DNA from: Ignavibacteriaceae bacterium
Lineage (GTDB): Bacteria; Bacteroidota; Ignavibacteria; Ignavibacteriales; Ignavibacteriaceae
Reading direction: 5' to 3'
Length of the DNA: 64,000 bases
Assembly: GCA_023229425.1 (NCBI GenBank)
Contig: JALNZG010000008.1
Location: 90,856 to 154,855 of the forward strand
Part shown: in pieces, positions 52,688 through 62,132 of the stretch
Numbering within the stretch: position 1 is the first letter of the stretch
Layout of the letters: each line of letters begins with the position of its first letter
Program-made: the position numbers and the translations under genes
The notes under the pieces: generated by a model
Told to the model about the DNA's origin: nothing
Database searches by the model: none
The model's input: only the letters and a program-made list of their open reading frames with translations

Positions 52688-54232
52688 ATGAAAAATAGAA
52701 TTGCGGAATTAATCAGTCTAAAAGATTCAGCTAAACTTGGGGGCGGAGAAGAGAAAATAAAAGCGCTGCACCAAAAAGGGAAGTTAACAGCAAGAGAAAG
52801 AATTGAAATCCTTGTTGACGAAGGTTCATTCCAGGAAATTGATGTATTTGTTAAACAAAGAAGCAAAGATTTCGGGTTAGAAAAAGTGGAAATCCTTGGT
52901 GACGGTGTAGTTACCGGCTATGCAAAAATCCACGGGAAAGATATCGCCGTCTATAGCCAGGATTTTACCGTACTTGGCGGCTCATTATCTGAAACGAACG
53001 CTGAAAAAATCTGCAAAATTATGAACACCGCGTTAAAACTCGGAATTCCAATTATCGGATTGAATGATTCAGGCGGAGCGAGAATTCAAGAGGGCGTTCG
53101 AAGTTTGGGAGGTTATGCAGATATTTTCTTACTCAATACTTTGGCTTCGGGAGTAGTGCCTCAGATTTCTGTTATTCTTGGTCCGTGTGCCGGTGGTGCT
53201 GTTTATTCGCCTGCAATAACAGATTTTATTTTCATGGTTAAAAATTCAAGTTATATGTTTGTAACGGGTCCTAACGTAGTGAAAACCGTGACTCATGAAG
53301 ATGTTACTTTTGAAGATTTAGGCGGAGCGGAAACTCATGCTTCAAAAAGCGGGGTAGCTCATTTTATTTTTGAAAATGAAATTGAAACGCTCATCAACGT
53401 CAGAAAAATTATGGAATATCTTCCGCAGAACTTCATGGATAGACCGGAAGAAAAGGAATATGATCATTTAAGCCTAACGGCTCAAAAAAAATTAGAAACT
53501 GTCATACCCGAAAACCCAAACAAACCTTATGACATGAAGGAGATAATTTCTTTATTGGTTGATGAAGAATCTTTTTTTGAAGTACACAAAAATTATGCAG
53601 AAAACATCATTGTTGGTTTTAGCAGGATCGGGGGAATGTCAGTTGGAATTATCGCAAATCAACCTTCATCTTTAGCTGGTGTTCTTGATATTAATGCTTC
53701 CGTAAAAGGAGCGCGGTTCGTCCGTTTTTGCGATGCGTTTAACATTCCTCTTTTAGTTTTAGTTGATGTTCCTGGATTTTTGCCGGGGACAGATCAGGAA
53801 TGGAATGGAATAATCCGGCATGGAGCAAAACTATTGTTTGCATTTGCTGAAGCGACAGTTCCCAAGGTGACTGTTATAACGAGAAAAGCTTACGGCGGGG
53901 CGTATGATGTAATGAATTCAAAGCATATTCGTGGAGATTTTAATTTTGCTTGGCCCTCTGCTGAGATCGCTGTCATGGGTCCAAAGGGTGCGGTTGAGAT
54001 CATTTTTAAAAAAGAAATAGCTGCATCTGAAAATCCGGAGTTGGAAGTTAACAAGAAACTAAATGATTATGTGGAGAAATTTGCAAATCCTTATATCGCT
54101 GCAGAGCGCGGTTTCATTGATGATGTTATTGTCCCTTCGGAGACTAGAGCCAGGATTGTCCAGACCTTTTCGCTATTAAAAACAAAGGTTGATAAAAATC
54201 CGAAAAAAAAACATTCGAATATTCCGCTGTAG
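52688..54232 (+). CDS. Acyl-CoA carboxylase carboxyltransferase subunit (PccB/MmdA type)
   Basis: A 514-aa protein with the two crotonase-like halves of biotin-dependent carboxyltransferases: KLTARERIEILVDEGSF, QDFTVLGGSLSE, GLNDSGGARIQEGV and GPCAGGAVYSPA in the first half; LVDVPGFLPGTDQEWNGI and AYGGAYDVM in the second. It transfers carboxylate between carboxybiotin and an acyl-CoA, probably propionyl- or methylmalonyl-CoA. No biotin carboxylase, biotin carrier or methylmalonyl-CoA mutase gene is adjacent, so its partners must be encoded elsewhere. Confidence 0.92.
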   Translation: MKNRIAELISLKDSAKLGGGEEKIKALHQKGKLTARERIEILVDEGSFQEIDVFVKQRSKDFGLEKVEILGDGVVTGYAKIHGKDIAVYSQDFTVLGGSLSETNAEKICKIMNTALKLGIPIIGLNDSGGARIQEGVRSLGGYADIFLLNTLASGVVPQISVILGPCAGGAVYSPAITDFIFMVKNSSYMFVTGPNVVKTVTHEDVTFEDLGGAETHASKSGVAHFIFENEIETLINVRKIMEYLPQNFMDRPEEKEYDHLSLTAQKKLETVIPENPNKPYDMKEIISLLVDEESFFEVHKNYAENIIVGFSRIGGMSVGIIANQPSSLAGVLDINASVKGARFVRFCDAFNIPLLVLVDVPGFLPGTDQEWNGIIRHGAKLLFAFAEATVPKVTVITRKAYGGAYDVMNSKHIRGDFNFAWPSAEIAVMGPKGAVEIIFKKEIAASENPELEVNKKLNDYVEKFANPYIAAERGFIDDVIVPSETRARIVQTFSLLKTKVDKNPKKKHSNIPL

Positions 54233-54291
54233 TTTTTCTTGATGTAACATATTGTTGTTTTGGATCTTATAGAAATTTGTTAAAAAATTAC

Positions 54292-54320
54292 TTGACTTCA
54301 AAATCATTTTGTTTTATCTT
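54292..54320 (+). promoter_or_regulatory. Predicted sigma-70-type promoter of the transglycosylase gene
   Basis: TTGACT (54292-54297) and TATCTT (54315-54320) are separated by exactly 17 bp and lie 32 nt before the chosen ATG. The same -10 form occurs in the promoter at 61788-61816. Confidence 0.45.
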
Positions 54321-54351
54321 AAAACGTAAATTTTTATCAATCGGAGTGAGA

Positions 54352-56967
54352 ATGAAAACAACCCCAATTAGGCTGCTTGTTGTTTCTTTATCCGCTTTCG
54401 TATTTTTTTCATGCGGAACGAATAAAGAAATAACAAAAAATGAACAAGCCGTTATTACTCAACCGGAAATTCAAAAAAGTGAGATAGTTTCCGAATTATT
54501 AGAACAAGCCCGCCAGTCATATGTATCAGCATTAGCAAAACAAGAAATTAATAGCGTTTCAGAAGCTATCAATAATTATGAAAATGCACTTCGCATAATC
54601 AATAACTTAAGCTACTATCCTGGCATTGAAGAGAATGATGCCTATACAGAACTTTCCACGTCAATAATTGATGACTACAAATCATATATTGATGGTTTAC
54701 CGGAACTCCCAGAGAATGCCTCGTTTGCCGCTTTAGAAGAGTGGATTGGAAAATCTATCCCCGAAATCAATCTTGCAACGAACAAAAAGACCGCTGAACC
54801 ACAAGAAAAAATTGTCATTGACTCTGAAATTCCCTTAGTTATGAATGCTCAAGTTCAACAAAGGTTAGATTATTTCCAGCAAGGACGTGGTAGAAAATAT
54901 ATGGCTCTTTGGCTTTCTCGTTCTGGAAGATACTTCCCGGTGATGAAAGAAATTTTTGCAAAAGAAGGTACTCCACAACAGTTATTGTATCTTTCAATGA
55001 TCGAAAGTGGTGTTAATCCTACTGTCCGTTCTTTTGCCGGTGCCGTTGGGCTATGGCAGTTCATGCGTTCTACCGGTAGAATTTATGGGTTAACTTCTGA
55101 TTTTCACTTTGATGAAAGAAGAGATGTTTTTAAATCTTCAAAAGCAGCCGCGAAGCATTTAAAAGATTTATATAATTCATTGGGAGATTGGTACCTCGCG
55201 TTAGCCTCATATAATGCAGGCGAAGGAAGAATTCAAAGAGCGATCAGACGTTCAGGTTCGAAAGATTTTTGGGAACTTCAACAATATCTTCCAAAAGAAA
55301 CAAGAGCCTATGTGCCTCAATATATTGCAGCAACATTAATTGCTATGGAACCGGAAAAATATGGTTTTACGGATATAGAGTTCCAAAAAAAACTTGAGTT
55401 TGAAACAATTAAAGTTTCAGACGCAATAGCTTTGGAGTACTTTGCAAGTGCTTGTAATATTTCGGCAGAGGAATTGGGGGATTTAAATCCTGAATTAACC
55501 ATGAATTCAACTCCTGCGAATTATTTTGGCGGATATGAGTTGAAAATCCCAATCGGATCTTCAAGCCTATTCGCTGCGGCATTGGAGAATGTTCCTCAAT
55601 CCGCAAAACGGCAGTTTGTTTTCCATACCGTAAAAAAAGGTGAATCGTTAGCTAAAGTTGCATCTCTTTATGGTATTGCAAAAAATGATTTAGCCGACGC
55701 TAATAACATTTCAGTGAAAACCAGGTTGAAACGTGGAGTTAAGCTAAAAATCCCTTATAAAGCAACGTACAGCGCAACAGATTTTGCTTATAATTCAAAT
55801 GTAGAATCTGCAGTTGAAACTTTAACTGCTGCAAATTCAGACGATGAATATGTTTCTCCCTATAAGAATCTAAGCAACGAAAAATTAGCTCAGCTTCCTA
55901 CTTTGATGAATGAAACTAAAGAACTTGTTGTGGAGGAAAATGATGAAGTCGTTGAACAAGAGCAACAAGTACAATTAAAACCAGCAGGTAAAGCGGTTGT
56001 TACATATAAAGTAAAACAGAACGAAAGCCTATTAGGCATAGCAGATTTATTTAACGTTCGTGTTAGCGATTTGAGAAATTGGAACAACATTCCCTATACT
56101 GAAACCATCAAAGTCTCGCAGAATTTAAAAGTTTATGTCGCTGAAGAAAAAGCAGAATACTATGCTAGCTTGGATAACCAAACTTCTCAGGAAAAAACTA
56201 CCCATTCTTCTGTAGATGTTAGTAAGCGCACATGGACTTATTATAAAGTGAGGAAGGGTGATAACCTTTCTTCAATCGCATCAAAATATAAAGTTAGTGT
56301 TGCGGTTCTTAAAGATTGGAATAATTTAACTTCAAACCGGGTACTCCGTGGGCAAAAACTTAAAATTAGTATGGAGAAAAATAGGAGCAGTTTTGCTTCA
56401 ACCGAAGAAAAGACAGAAAAAATTACTTCCGCTCAAAAAACATTTAAATATAAAGTTCGTCCGGGAGAGTCTATTGGTAAAATCGCGGATAAATTTGGCG
56501 TTAAGATCAATCAAATAAGGAAATGGAACAATCTTACTTCCAATAATATAATGGCTGGCAAAACATTAAAAATTTATAATCATGAGTCAGATGCAATGGG
56601 GGATGCAATTTCTAAAACACCGGGAATTTTAACTAATTATGTTGTTCGGAACGGTGAAACTATTGGACAGATTGCCGAACAATTCCACGTTTCAGCTTCT
56701 TCGCTAAGAAAATGGAACGGCATAAAGAGTAACAATATTCTTGTCGGGCAAAAGCTAAAAATTTATAGTGACAACGCTCCCTTGGACAAAAAAATTCACA
56801 GTACGAAGGTGAAAAAATCAATTATAAACGATTTATATGTTGTCAAAAAAGGGGATTCACTTGATGCAATTGCAAAACGGTTTAGTGTGAAAATTGATGA
56901 TATTAAGCAGTTGAATAAATTAGTTTCAAATAAAATTATTGTTGGACAAAAATTAGTCCTCAATTAA
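54352..56967 (+). CDS. MltD-like lytic transglycosylase lipoprotein with six LysM domains
   Basis: An 871-aa protein. The start is placed at 54352 (cggagtgag upstream), giving a lipoprotein signal ending FFFSC-like VFFSC with Cys21; a longer upstream start would bury the signal and precede the predicted promoter. The SLT domain (about 200-350) has the catalytic glutamate in SMIESGVNP (Glu218), AVGLWQFMRSTGRIYGL and ASYNAGEGRI. Six LysM repeats follow from about residue 424 to the C-terminus, each with a V(K/R).G(E/D)S- or NGET-type start and a final GQKLKI-like end. It cleaves murein glycan strands in the periplasm; six LysM modules is more than most MltD proteins carry. Confidence 0.92.
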   Translation: MKTTPIRLLVVSLSAFVFFSCGTNKEITKNEQAVITQPEIQKSEIVSELLEQARQSYVSALAKQEINSVSEAINNYENALRIINNLSYYPGIEENDAYTELSTSIIDDYKSYIDGLPELPENASFAALEEWIGKSIPEINLATNKKTAEPQEKIVIDSEIPLVMNAQVQQRLDYFQQGRGRKYMALWLSRSGRYFPVMKEIFAKEGTPQQLLYLSMIESGVNPTVRSFAGAVGLWQFMRSTGRIYGLTSDFHFDERRDVFKSSKAAAKHLKDLYNSLGDWYLALASYNAGEGRIQRAIRRSGSKDFWELQQYLPKETRAYVPQYIAATLIAMEPEKYGFTDIEFQKKLEFETIKVSDAIALEYFASACNISAEELGDLNPELTMNSTPANYFGGYELKIPIGSSSLFAAALENVPQSAKRQFVFHTVKKGESLAKVASLYGIAKNDLADANNISVKTRLKRGVKLKIPYKATYSATDFAYNSNVESAVETLTAANSDDEYVSPYKNLSNEKLAQLPTLMNETKELVVEENDEVVEQEQQVQLKPAGKAVVTYKVKQNESLLGIADLFNVRVSDLRNWNNIPYTETIKVSQNLKVYVAEEKAEYYASLDNQTSQEKTTHSSVDVSKRTWTYYKVRKGDNLSSIASKYKVSVAVLKDWNNLTSNRVLRGQKLKISMEKNRSSFASTEEKTEKITSAQKTFKYKVRPGESIGKIADKFGVKINQIRKWNNLTSNNIMAGKTLKIYNHESDAMGDAISKTPGILTNYVVRNGETIGQIAEQFHVSASSLRKWNGIKSNNILVGQKLKIYSDNAPLDKKIHSTKVKKSIINDLYVVKKGDSLDAIAKRFSVKIDDIKQLNKLVSNKIIVGQKLVLN

Positions 56968-56992
56968 TTAATTGTTCTTTTATTATTTTTAA

Positions 56993-57079
56993 CCGTTAGG
57001 GGTGTTGTGGCGCATTGTGCGCGATAACTGAGAACATACCCTTTAACCTGATCCGGTTAATACCGGCGTAGGGAAATGG
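56993..57079 (+). promoter_or_regulatory. TPP riboswitch (THI box)
   Basis: The conserved THI-box elements are all present: GGGGTG (56999-57004), CTGAGA (57029-57034), ACCCTTTAACCTGATC (57039-57054), and CCGGCGTAGGGA (57063-57074). CCGTT (56993-56997) and AATGG (57075-57079) form the closing P1 stem. It binds thiamin pyrophosphate and lies upstream of the thiamin transport and kinase genes, separated from them by an intrinsic terminator. Confidence 0.95.
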
Positions 57080-57097
57080 AATTTATTATTTTATTTT

Positions 57098-57128
57098 AAG
57101 CCGTCCCTAACAAGACGGCTTTTTTTTT
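57098..57128 (+). terminator. Riboswitch-controlled intrinsic terminator
   Basis: AAGCCGTC (57098-57105) pairs with GACGGCTT (57114-57121) around an 8-base loop, followed by a run of T to 57128. The loop region CCCTAAC (57105-57111) is exactly complementary to GTTAGGG (56995-57001) at the 5' edge of the riboswitch, suggesting that the free riboswitch strand interferes with terminator formation while ligand-bound RNA releases it. Confidence 0.8.
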
Positions 57129-57141
57129 GGAGTAACTAATT

Positions 57142-59649
57142 ATGAAATACATCATTTATTTTCTTTTAATTTCAGTAATATCTTTTGGGCAGCAAAAAAT
57201 TGTATCAGGGAAAGTTATAGATGCGGAATCGTTGGAATCTGTACCTTCTGCAAATATCAAAATCAACAACACAGAAACAATAATTAGCGCCGACGACCAA
57301 GGATATTTTCGTCTTCAGTTGGACGCAAATGTGCCCGGGGTTGAGATAACAATTACACATATCGGTTTCGAAACTAAACATTTAAGTGTTTCCATAAATG
57401 ATTCGCAGGAAAATTTAGTCATTCAACTGAAAAGAAAACTTATACCGGCTCAGACTGTTTTGGTTACGGCTTCTGTGAACAAAAAAGGTGAAACTCCCGC
57501 AACGTTTTCGGAAATTTCCGGTAAAGAAATCGAAAAAAAATTCACTGTTCAAGATATACCGGAATTTTTAAGTTCGCTCCCATCAACTACTTTTTATTCA
57601 GAAAACGGTAACGGAATTGGGTACAATTATGTAAGCATCCGCGGTTTTGATCAAAGAAGAATTTCGATTTCGATTAACGGTATTCCTCAAAATGATCCTG
57701 AGGATCACAATGTTTATTGGGTGGATTTTTCCGATATTCTTGCATCAACAGAATTTATTCAAGTGCAAAGAGGTTCCGGCGGAATTTTCGGTTATCCTGC
57801 TATCGGTGGTTCAATTAATATTATTACTTCCAATTTCTCTTTGACTAAATTTATAAAAGCTTCTTCAACTATAGGAAGCTATAACACAAGAAAATACAGC
57901 ATTGCCGCATCAAGCGGATTAATCAGCGGAAAATATTCGTTCTCCGGGAAAATTTCACAAACATTAAGCAGCGGATACCGTGACCGTTCCTGGGTTGACT
58001 TAAAATCATTTTACTTTTCACTTTCAAGAATTGATGAATCATTCACCACACAGATAAATATGTATGGAGGACCGATTAAAGATGGTTTAGTTTATAACGG
58101 CTTACCAAAATTTGCAGTTAAAGATAAAAATCTAAGAAGATATAATCTCTCTTATTGGGAAGCTTCAAATACCGAGTTGACTTATTTTGTCCAACGGCGG
58201 AATAAAGAGATCGAAAACTTTTCTCAACCGCATTATGAAATGTTGAATGAATACAAGCTTAATGAAAACATTACTCTAAATTCAGCACTGTTTTTAGTAA
58301 TTGGAAAAGGATTCTTTGACTTCGATGGAAGTTGGGCTAATGATTATGGCAATGATTATGTTAAGTATTATTTTAGATTGAATGAAGGAGGATTAGACAC
58401 TTCAAATTTGCCTACCAATACATTATTACGGGGAATGGTAGAGAATAAACAATTCGGTTGGATTCCGAGAGTACAAATAAATCATTCTAATGGCGTGTTG
58501 ACGACCGGTTTGGAATTACGCAACCATCGTTCCCTCCATTACGGTTCAATTGTTTCAGCGAATGATATCACAGATAATAATATTATCAATTACCGCTATT
58601 ATCAGTTTAACGGAGCGAAAAATATAATTAACGGTTTTGTGAATGAACAGTACAAAGTGAATGAGCAAATCAGTTTGCTGGGTGAACTCCAAATCACTTA
58701 TAATAAATATCGCCTATACAATGAAAAGTTTCTGCAGAATGATTTTTCTATCCAACATACATTTTTTAATCCACGAGTTGGAATTAATTACAAGTTTGAT
58801 GAAACAAAAAGTGCATATGCAAATTTTGCTAGAGTGTCGCGCGAACCGAGATTGAATGATTACTACAATGCAGTGGAATCAAGCGGGGGAGCCGTTCCTC
58901 AATTTGAAGTAAAGAGTGACGGGACTTATGACTACAAAAAACCTCTCGTTAAACCTGAAACCATGAACAGTTTTGATGTTGGCTATTCCATAAATGAAAA
59001 ACAGTATCAACTGAATCTTAATTTCTTTTACATGTCGTTTGAAAATGAACTTGTTAAAAATGGAAGATTAGATATTTTCGGTGCGCCAATGATGGGGAAT
59101 GCAAAACAGACGGTTCATTCAGGAATTGAATTTTCCTCTTCTATAAAACCGATTGAGAATCTAGAAATTATTCTGAACGCAACATACAGCCAAAATAAAA
59201 TTATTGAAGCTTCTTCATATCAGGTTATCCCCGGAACTCGAAGTGTGGATTATATTGCAGACATTTCACTTAACAATAATACGATCGGTGGTTTTCCTAA
59301 ATATCTTGGAAATATTTCTTTGCGCTACTCCGTCAGTAATCTTTTCTTTCAAGTTGATGGAAAATACGTTGGTAAATTCTATTCTGACAATTATGGAGAT
59401 AAATTAAATGACTACTTATCAAAGTATCCTAATTTTGTTGACTATAGTGACAATGTGAACGACGCTTACTTTGTAGTGAATTTATTTTCCAGTTATGAGT
59501 TAAATCTTTTCAACACGCCAACGAAATCGAAATTGTTTTTACAAGTCAATAATGTTTTTGATACTTATTATTCGATGTATGCGATCGGGAAAGAATTCTT
59601 TCCGGCTGCCGAAAGAAATTTTGTTACTGGTTTGCAATTAGGGATTTAA
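57142..59649 (+). CDS. TonB-dependent receptor, probable thiamin (or precursor) uptake
   Basis: An 835-aa protein with a signal peptide (to about residue 18), a carboxypeptidase-regulatory-like domain (about 20-103: VSGKVIDAESLESVPSANI), a plug (about 110-230, with VSIRGFDQRRISISINGIP and the GSGGIFGYPAIGGSINI turn) and a large barrel ending in GLQLGI. It is directly downstream of the TPP riboswitch and terminator and 1 nt before thiN, which supports thiamin or a thiamin precursor as the ligand. TPP-regulated receptors of this kind are known in Bacteroidota (omr1 type). Confidence 0.88.
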   Translation: MKYIIYFLLISVISFGQQKIVSGKVIDAESLESVPSANIKINNTETIISADDQGYFRLQLDANVPGVEITITHIGFETKHLSVSINDSQENLVIQLKRKLIPAQTVLVTASVNKKGETPATFSEISGKEIEKKFTVQDIPEFLSSLPSTTFYSENGNGIGYNYVSIRGFDQRRISISINGIPQNDPEDHNVYWVDFSDILASTEFIQVQRGSGGIFGYPAIGGSINIITSNFSLTKFIKASSTIGSYNTRKYSIAASSGLISGKYSFSGKISQTLSSGYRDRSWVDLKSFYFSLSRIDESFTTQINMYGGPIKDGLVYNGLPKFAVKDKNLRRYNLSYWEASNTELTYFVQRRNKEIENFSQPHYEMLNEYKLNENITLNSALFLVIGKGFFDFDGSWANDYGNDYVKYYFRLNEGGLDTSNLPTNTLLRGMVENKQFGWIPRVQINHSNGVLTTGLELRNHRSLHYGSIVSANDITDNNIINYRYYQFNGAKNIINGFVNEQYKVNEQISLLGELQITYNKYRLYNEKFLQNDFSIQHTFFNPRVGINYKFDETKSAYANFARVSREPRLNDYYNAVESSGGAVPQFEVKSDGTYDYKKPLVKPETMNSFDVGYSINEKQYQLNLNFFYMSFENELVKNGRLDIFGAPMMGNAKQTVHSGIEFSSSIKPIENLEIILNATYSQNKIIEASSYQVIPGTRSVDYIADISLNNNTIGGFPKYLGNISLRYSVSNLFFQVDGKYVGKFYSDNYGDKLNDYLSKYPNFVDYSDNVNDAYFVVNLFSSYELNLFNTPTKSKLFLQVNNVFDTYYSMYAIGKEFFPAAERNFVTGLQLGI

Positions 59650-59650
59650 A

Positions 59651-60307
59651 ATGAAAAAATGTTTGATTATAGGAAACGGAAAAGCTCCTGAGAAAAAGAC
59701 GATCTTATTCTTGATGAAAAAAGGATACGACACAATTATTTGTGCAGACGGTGGATTGCATCACGCACACAAATTGAAGCTTATCCCAAATTATATTATT
59801 GGTGATTTTGATTCAGTAGATGGAAACTTATTGGAGGAATACCGGGGAAAATCTAAAATCATTCAGATCAAGCGACAAAATGACACCGACATAGAAAAAT
59901 GTTTGAAGTATGCCGTCAAACAAAAATTTACCAACGCTATTTTATTAAGTGTTACCGGAGATAGACTTGATCATTCGTTTTGTAATCTTGGAATTGTTTT
60001 AAAGTTCCATGATGAAATAAATGCGAGAATAATTTCGGAAACTTCTTTGTTATCGGTTTACGAAAAACATGCAATTATCGCAACAAAAAAAGGGGAGTAC
60101 ATTTCACTTTATGCTTTCGATAGCAAAACTAAAATCACTTCGAAAGGGTTGAAGTATCCGTTATTCAACACACAACTGCCGTTTGGAATTCGTGAGAGCA
60201 CAAGCAATGTTGCTGTTGCAGACGAAGTATATCTCATTATTAAAAGTGGAAAAATATTTGTCATTAGAGATTTTGAAACGATGAGAAAATATGATCTCTT
60301 TAGCTAA
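59651..60307 (+). CDS. thiN: Thiamin pyrophosphokinase
   Basis: A 218-aa protein with the family motifs ADGG (32-35), IGDFDS (50-55), NDTDIEK (77-83) and TGDRLDH (102-108), then a C-terminal beta domain with the thiamin-site GIRESTSN. It transfers pyrophosphate from ATP to imported thiamin, making TPP in one step. It overlaps the transporter gene by 17 nt. Together with the riboswitch this shows salvage of thiamin; no de novo thiamin synthesis gene is in the window. Confidence 0.93.
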   Translation: MKKCLIIGNGKAPEKKTILFLMKKGYDTIICADGGLHHAHKLKLIPNYIIGDFDSVDGNLLEEYRGKSKIIQIKRQNDTDIEKCLKYAVKQKFTNAILLSVTGDRLDHSFCNLGIVLKFHDEINARIISETSLLSVYEKHAIIATKKGEYISLYAFDSKTKITSKGLKYPLFNTQLPFGIRESTSNVAVADEVYLIIKSGKIFVIRDFETMRKYDLFS

Positions 60308-61712
60308 TCTAGATATTTCAATCATTCTCCTTTTTTTCGGAATACTTTTTTTCATCGGATTTTATTTTAGCAAGAAAAAAAATGACGAACCGGAGGACTA
60401 TCTTCTCGGTGGAAGAAACTTAGGGCTTTTTCTTTTTGTCTTAACAAACGTCTCAACCTGGTATGGCGGAGTTTTAGGGATTGCAGAATTCACCTACAAT
60501 TATGGTTTGGCAAGTTGGTTTACACAAGGACTGCCGTATTATATTTTTGCATTTGTTTTTGCTCTGTTTTTTGCAAAAAAAATTCGCGCAGCTTCTTTAT
60601 TTACGCTTCCGGAAAAGTTGAAAGAAACGTATGGCAAAAAGGTTGGGCTTCTTTCTGCTTTAGTTGTATTTATTCTTGTTTCTCCGGCTCCTTATTTGTT
60701 GATGCTGTCTAATATTTTCACAATGCTTTTTAAAACCAATTTGCTCACCGGTTTGGTTATTGCACTTTTCCTCATCCTTCCATATATGCTCAAAGGCGGT
60801 TATCGCGCTGATATTTATACCGATGCATTTCAATTTTTTATTATGTTCGGTGGATTTATTTTATTTTTTTATTTCTGTTGGAATTCGATAGGGAATTTTA
60901 ATTTTCTAACAAACAATTTGCCCGCAACTCATCTTCAACTAACCGGCGGAGCTTCGCCAATATTTATTTTAGTCTGGTTTTTAATTGCACTATGGACATT
61001 CGCCGATCCCGGATTTCATCAACGTTGTAATGCTGCTAAAAGCGGGGAAGTGGCGGCAAAGGGAATATTAATCTCAATTGCATTTTGGGCTTTATTTGAT
61101 TTTCTAACCACCGCAACAGGACTTTATGCAAGAGCGGTATTTCCTAATTTGAAAAATCCTTCTCTTTCATTTTTCCTTTTAGCAGATAAAATTTTAGCTC
61201 CTGGATTTAAAGGAATATTTTACGCCGGAGTTTTTGCAACAATTCTTTCAACTTTTAACAGCTTGATGTTTTTAAGCGCAACAACGATAGGGAATGATTT
61301 CATTTCTCAATTATCGCGAAACAAGACAACAAAAATTGTAAATAATACTAAGTTCGGTTTAATGCTTACAGGTTTAATTGCCGGATTGTTAGCATATTTT
61401 ATTCCTTCGGTAGTACAATTATGGTACACAATCGGATCAATCGCAATTCCCGGAATAATATTTTTAGTTGTTGGGTCGTATTATTCTTCTTTTAGAATTG
61501 AAAATAAATTTGCTGCCGCTGAAATTGTTTTAGCTTCAGGTATGTCTCTTCTTTGGTTTTTTATTAAAAAAATTATTCCGGCAAACTCGATTTGGTTTCA
61601 GATCGAGCCGATGATTGTTGGATTAACTACGGCATTTGTAATTCATCTTATCGGGATGTTTAAGATGAAGAAGAGATTCCCCGAATGGTCAAAGAAAGAT
61701 AAAAAGCTATAA
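60291..61712 (+). CDS. Sodium:solute symporter, predicted thiamin-related transporter
   Basis: A 473-aa SSS-family membrane protein with about 13 hydrophobic segments. Family features include YLLGGRNLG (about residues 33-41) near the start, GGYRADIYTDAFQF and ADPGFHQRCNAAKS. It is predicted to import a substrate across the inner membrane with sodium. Its place as the last gene of the TPP-riboswitch operon, overlapping thiN, points to thiamin or a precursor, as proposed for SSS transporters of the ThiV type. The substrate assignment rests on context alone. Confidence 0.88.
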   Translation: MISLANLDISIILLFFGILFFIGFYFSKKKNDEPEDYLLGGRNLGLFLFVLTNVSTWYGGVLGIAEFTYNYGLASWFTQGLPYYIFAFVFALFFAKKIRAASLFTLPEKLKETYGKKVGLLSALVVFILVSPAPYLLMLSNIFTMLFKTNLLTGLVIALFLILPYMLKGGYRADIYTDAFQFFIMFGGFILFFYFCWNSIGNFNFLTNNLPATHLQLTGGASPIFILVWFLIALWTFADPGFHQRCNAAKSGEVAAKGILISIAFWALFDFLTTATGLYARAVFPNLKNPSLSFFLLADKILAPGFKGIFYAGVFATILSTFNSLMFLSATTIGNDFISQLSRNKTTKIVNNTKFGLMLTGLIAGLLAYFIPSVVQLWYTIGSIAIPGIIFLVVGSYYSSFRIENKFAAAEIVLASGMSLLWFFIKKIIPANSIWFQIEPMIVGLTTAFVIHLIGMFKMKKRFPEWSKKDKKL

Positions 61713-61787
61713 ATGGATCAAATGCTGAGAATTTTTTTAATTATCATTTATTTGTCTAATAGAAATAAGGCAGAAATTTTAAAATCT

Positions 61788-61816
61788 TGACAAGCCATAT
61801 AATTATATGTATCTTT
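61788..61816 (+). promoter_or_regulatory. Consensus promoter with an internal palindromic operator
   Basis: TTGACA (61788-61793) and TATCTT (61811-61816) are exactly 17 bp apart. The spacer contains a perfect 14-bp palindrome, CATATAATTATATG (61797-61810). The start codon of the BrnT-like toxin is 19 nt further on. The position fits an operator for autoregulation by the antitoxin. Confidence 0.6.
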
Positions 61817-61835
61817 AAAGCAAATATTTTACGGC

Positions 61836-62132
61836 ATGAGAAAAATGAAAATGAATTTTGAATGGAACGAAAAGAAAGATATGCTTAACCAACAAAAGCA
61901 TGACATTTCATTTGAAGAAGCTCAATACGCATTTGCGGACGATAAAAGAATTATTGCAATAGACAAAGAGCACAGCAATGAAAAGGAGAAAAGATATTTT
62001 TGCTTTGGCAAAGTGATTAATGAAATTATAACCGTTAGATTTACTATTCGCAGAAATAAAATTAGAATTTACGGCGCCGGTTACTGGCGGAAAGGGAAAA
62101 AGATTTATGAAAAAGAAAATAAAATACACTGA
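61836..62132 (+). CDS. brnT: BrnT-family toxin
   Basis: A 98-aa protein with the BrnT pattern: FEWNEKKDMLNQQKHDISFEEA at its N-terminus (split here as FEWNEKK and KHDISFEEA), a central DDKRIIAIDKEH and RYFCFGKV, then TVRFTIRRNKIRIYGAGYWRKGKK. BrnT toxins are small RNase-fold proteins that block translation. In place of the usual basic ISAR(R/K)A.. end this one reads IYGAGYWRKGKK, so activity is uncertain. The antitoxin gene overlaps its end by 26 nt. Confidence 0.82.
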   Translation: MRKMKMNFEWNEKKDMLNQQKHDISFEEAQYAFADDKRIIAIDKEHSNEKEKRYFCFGKVINEIITVRFTIRRNKIRIYGAGYWRKGKKIYEKENKIH

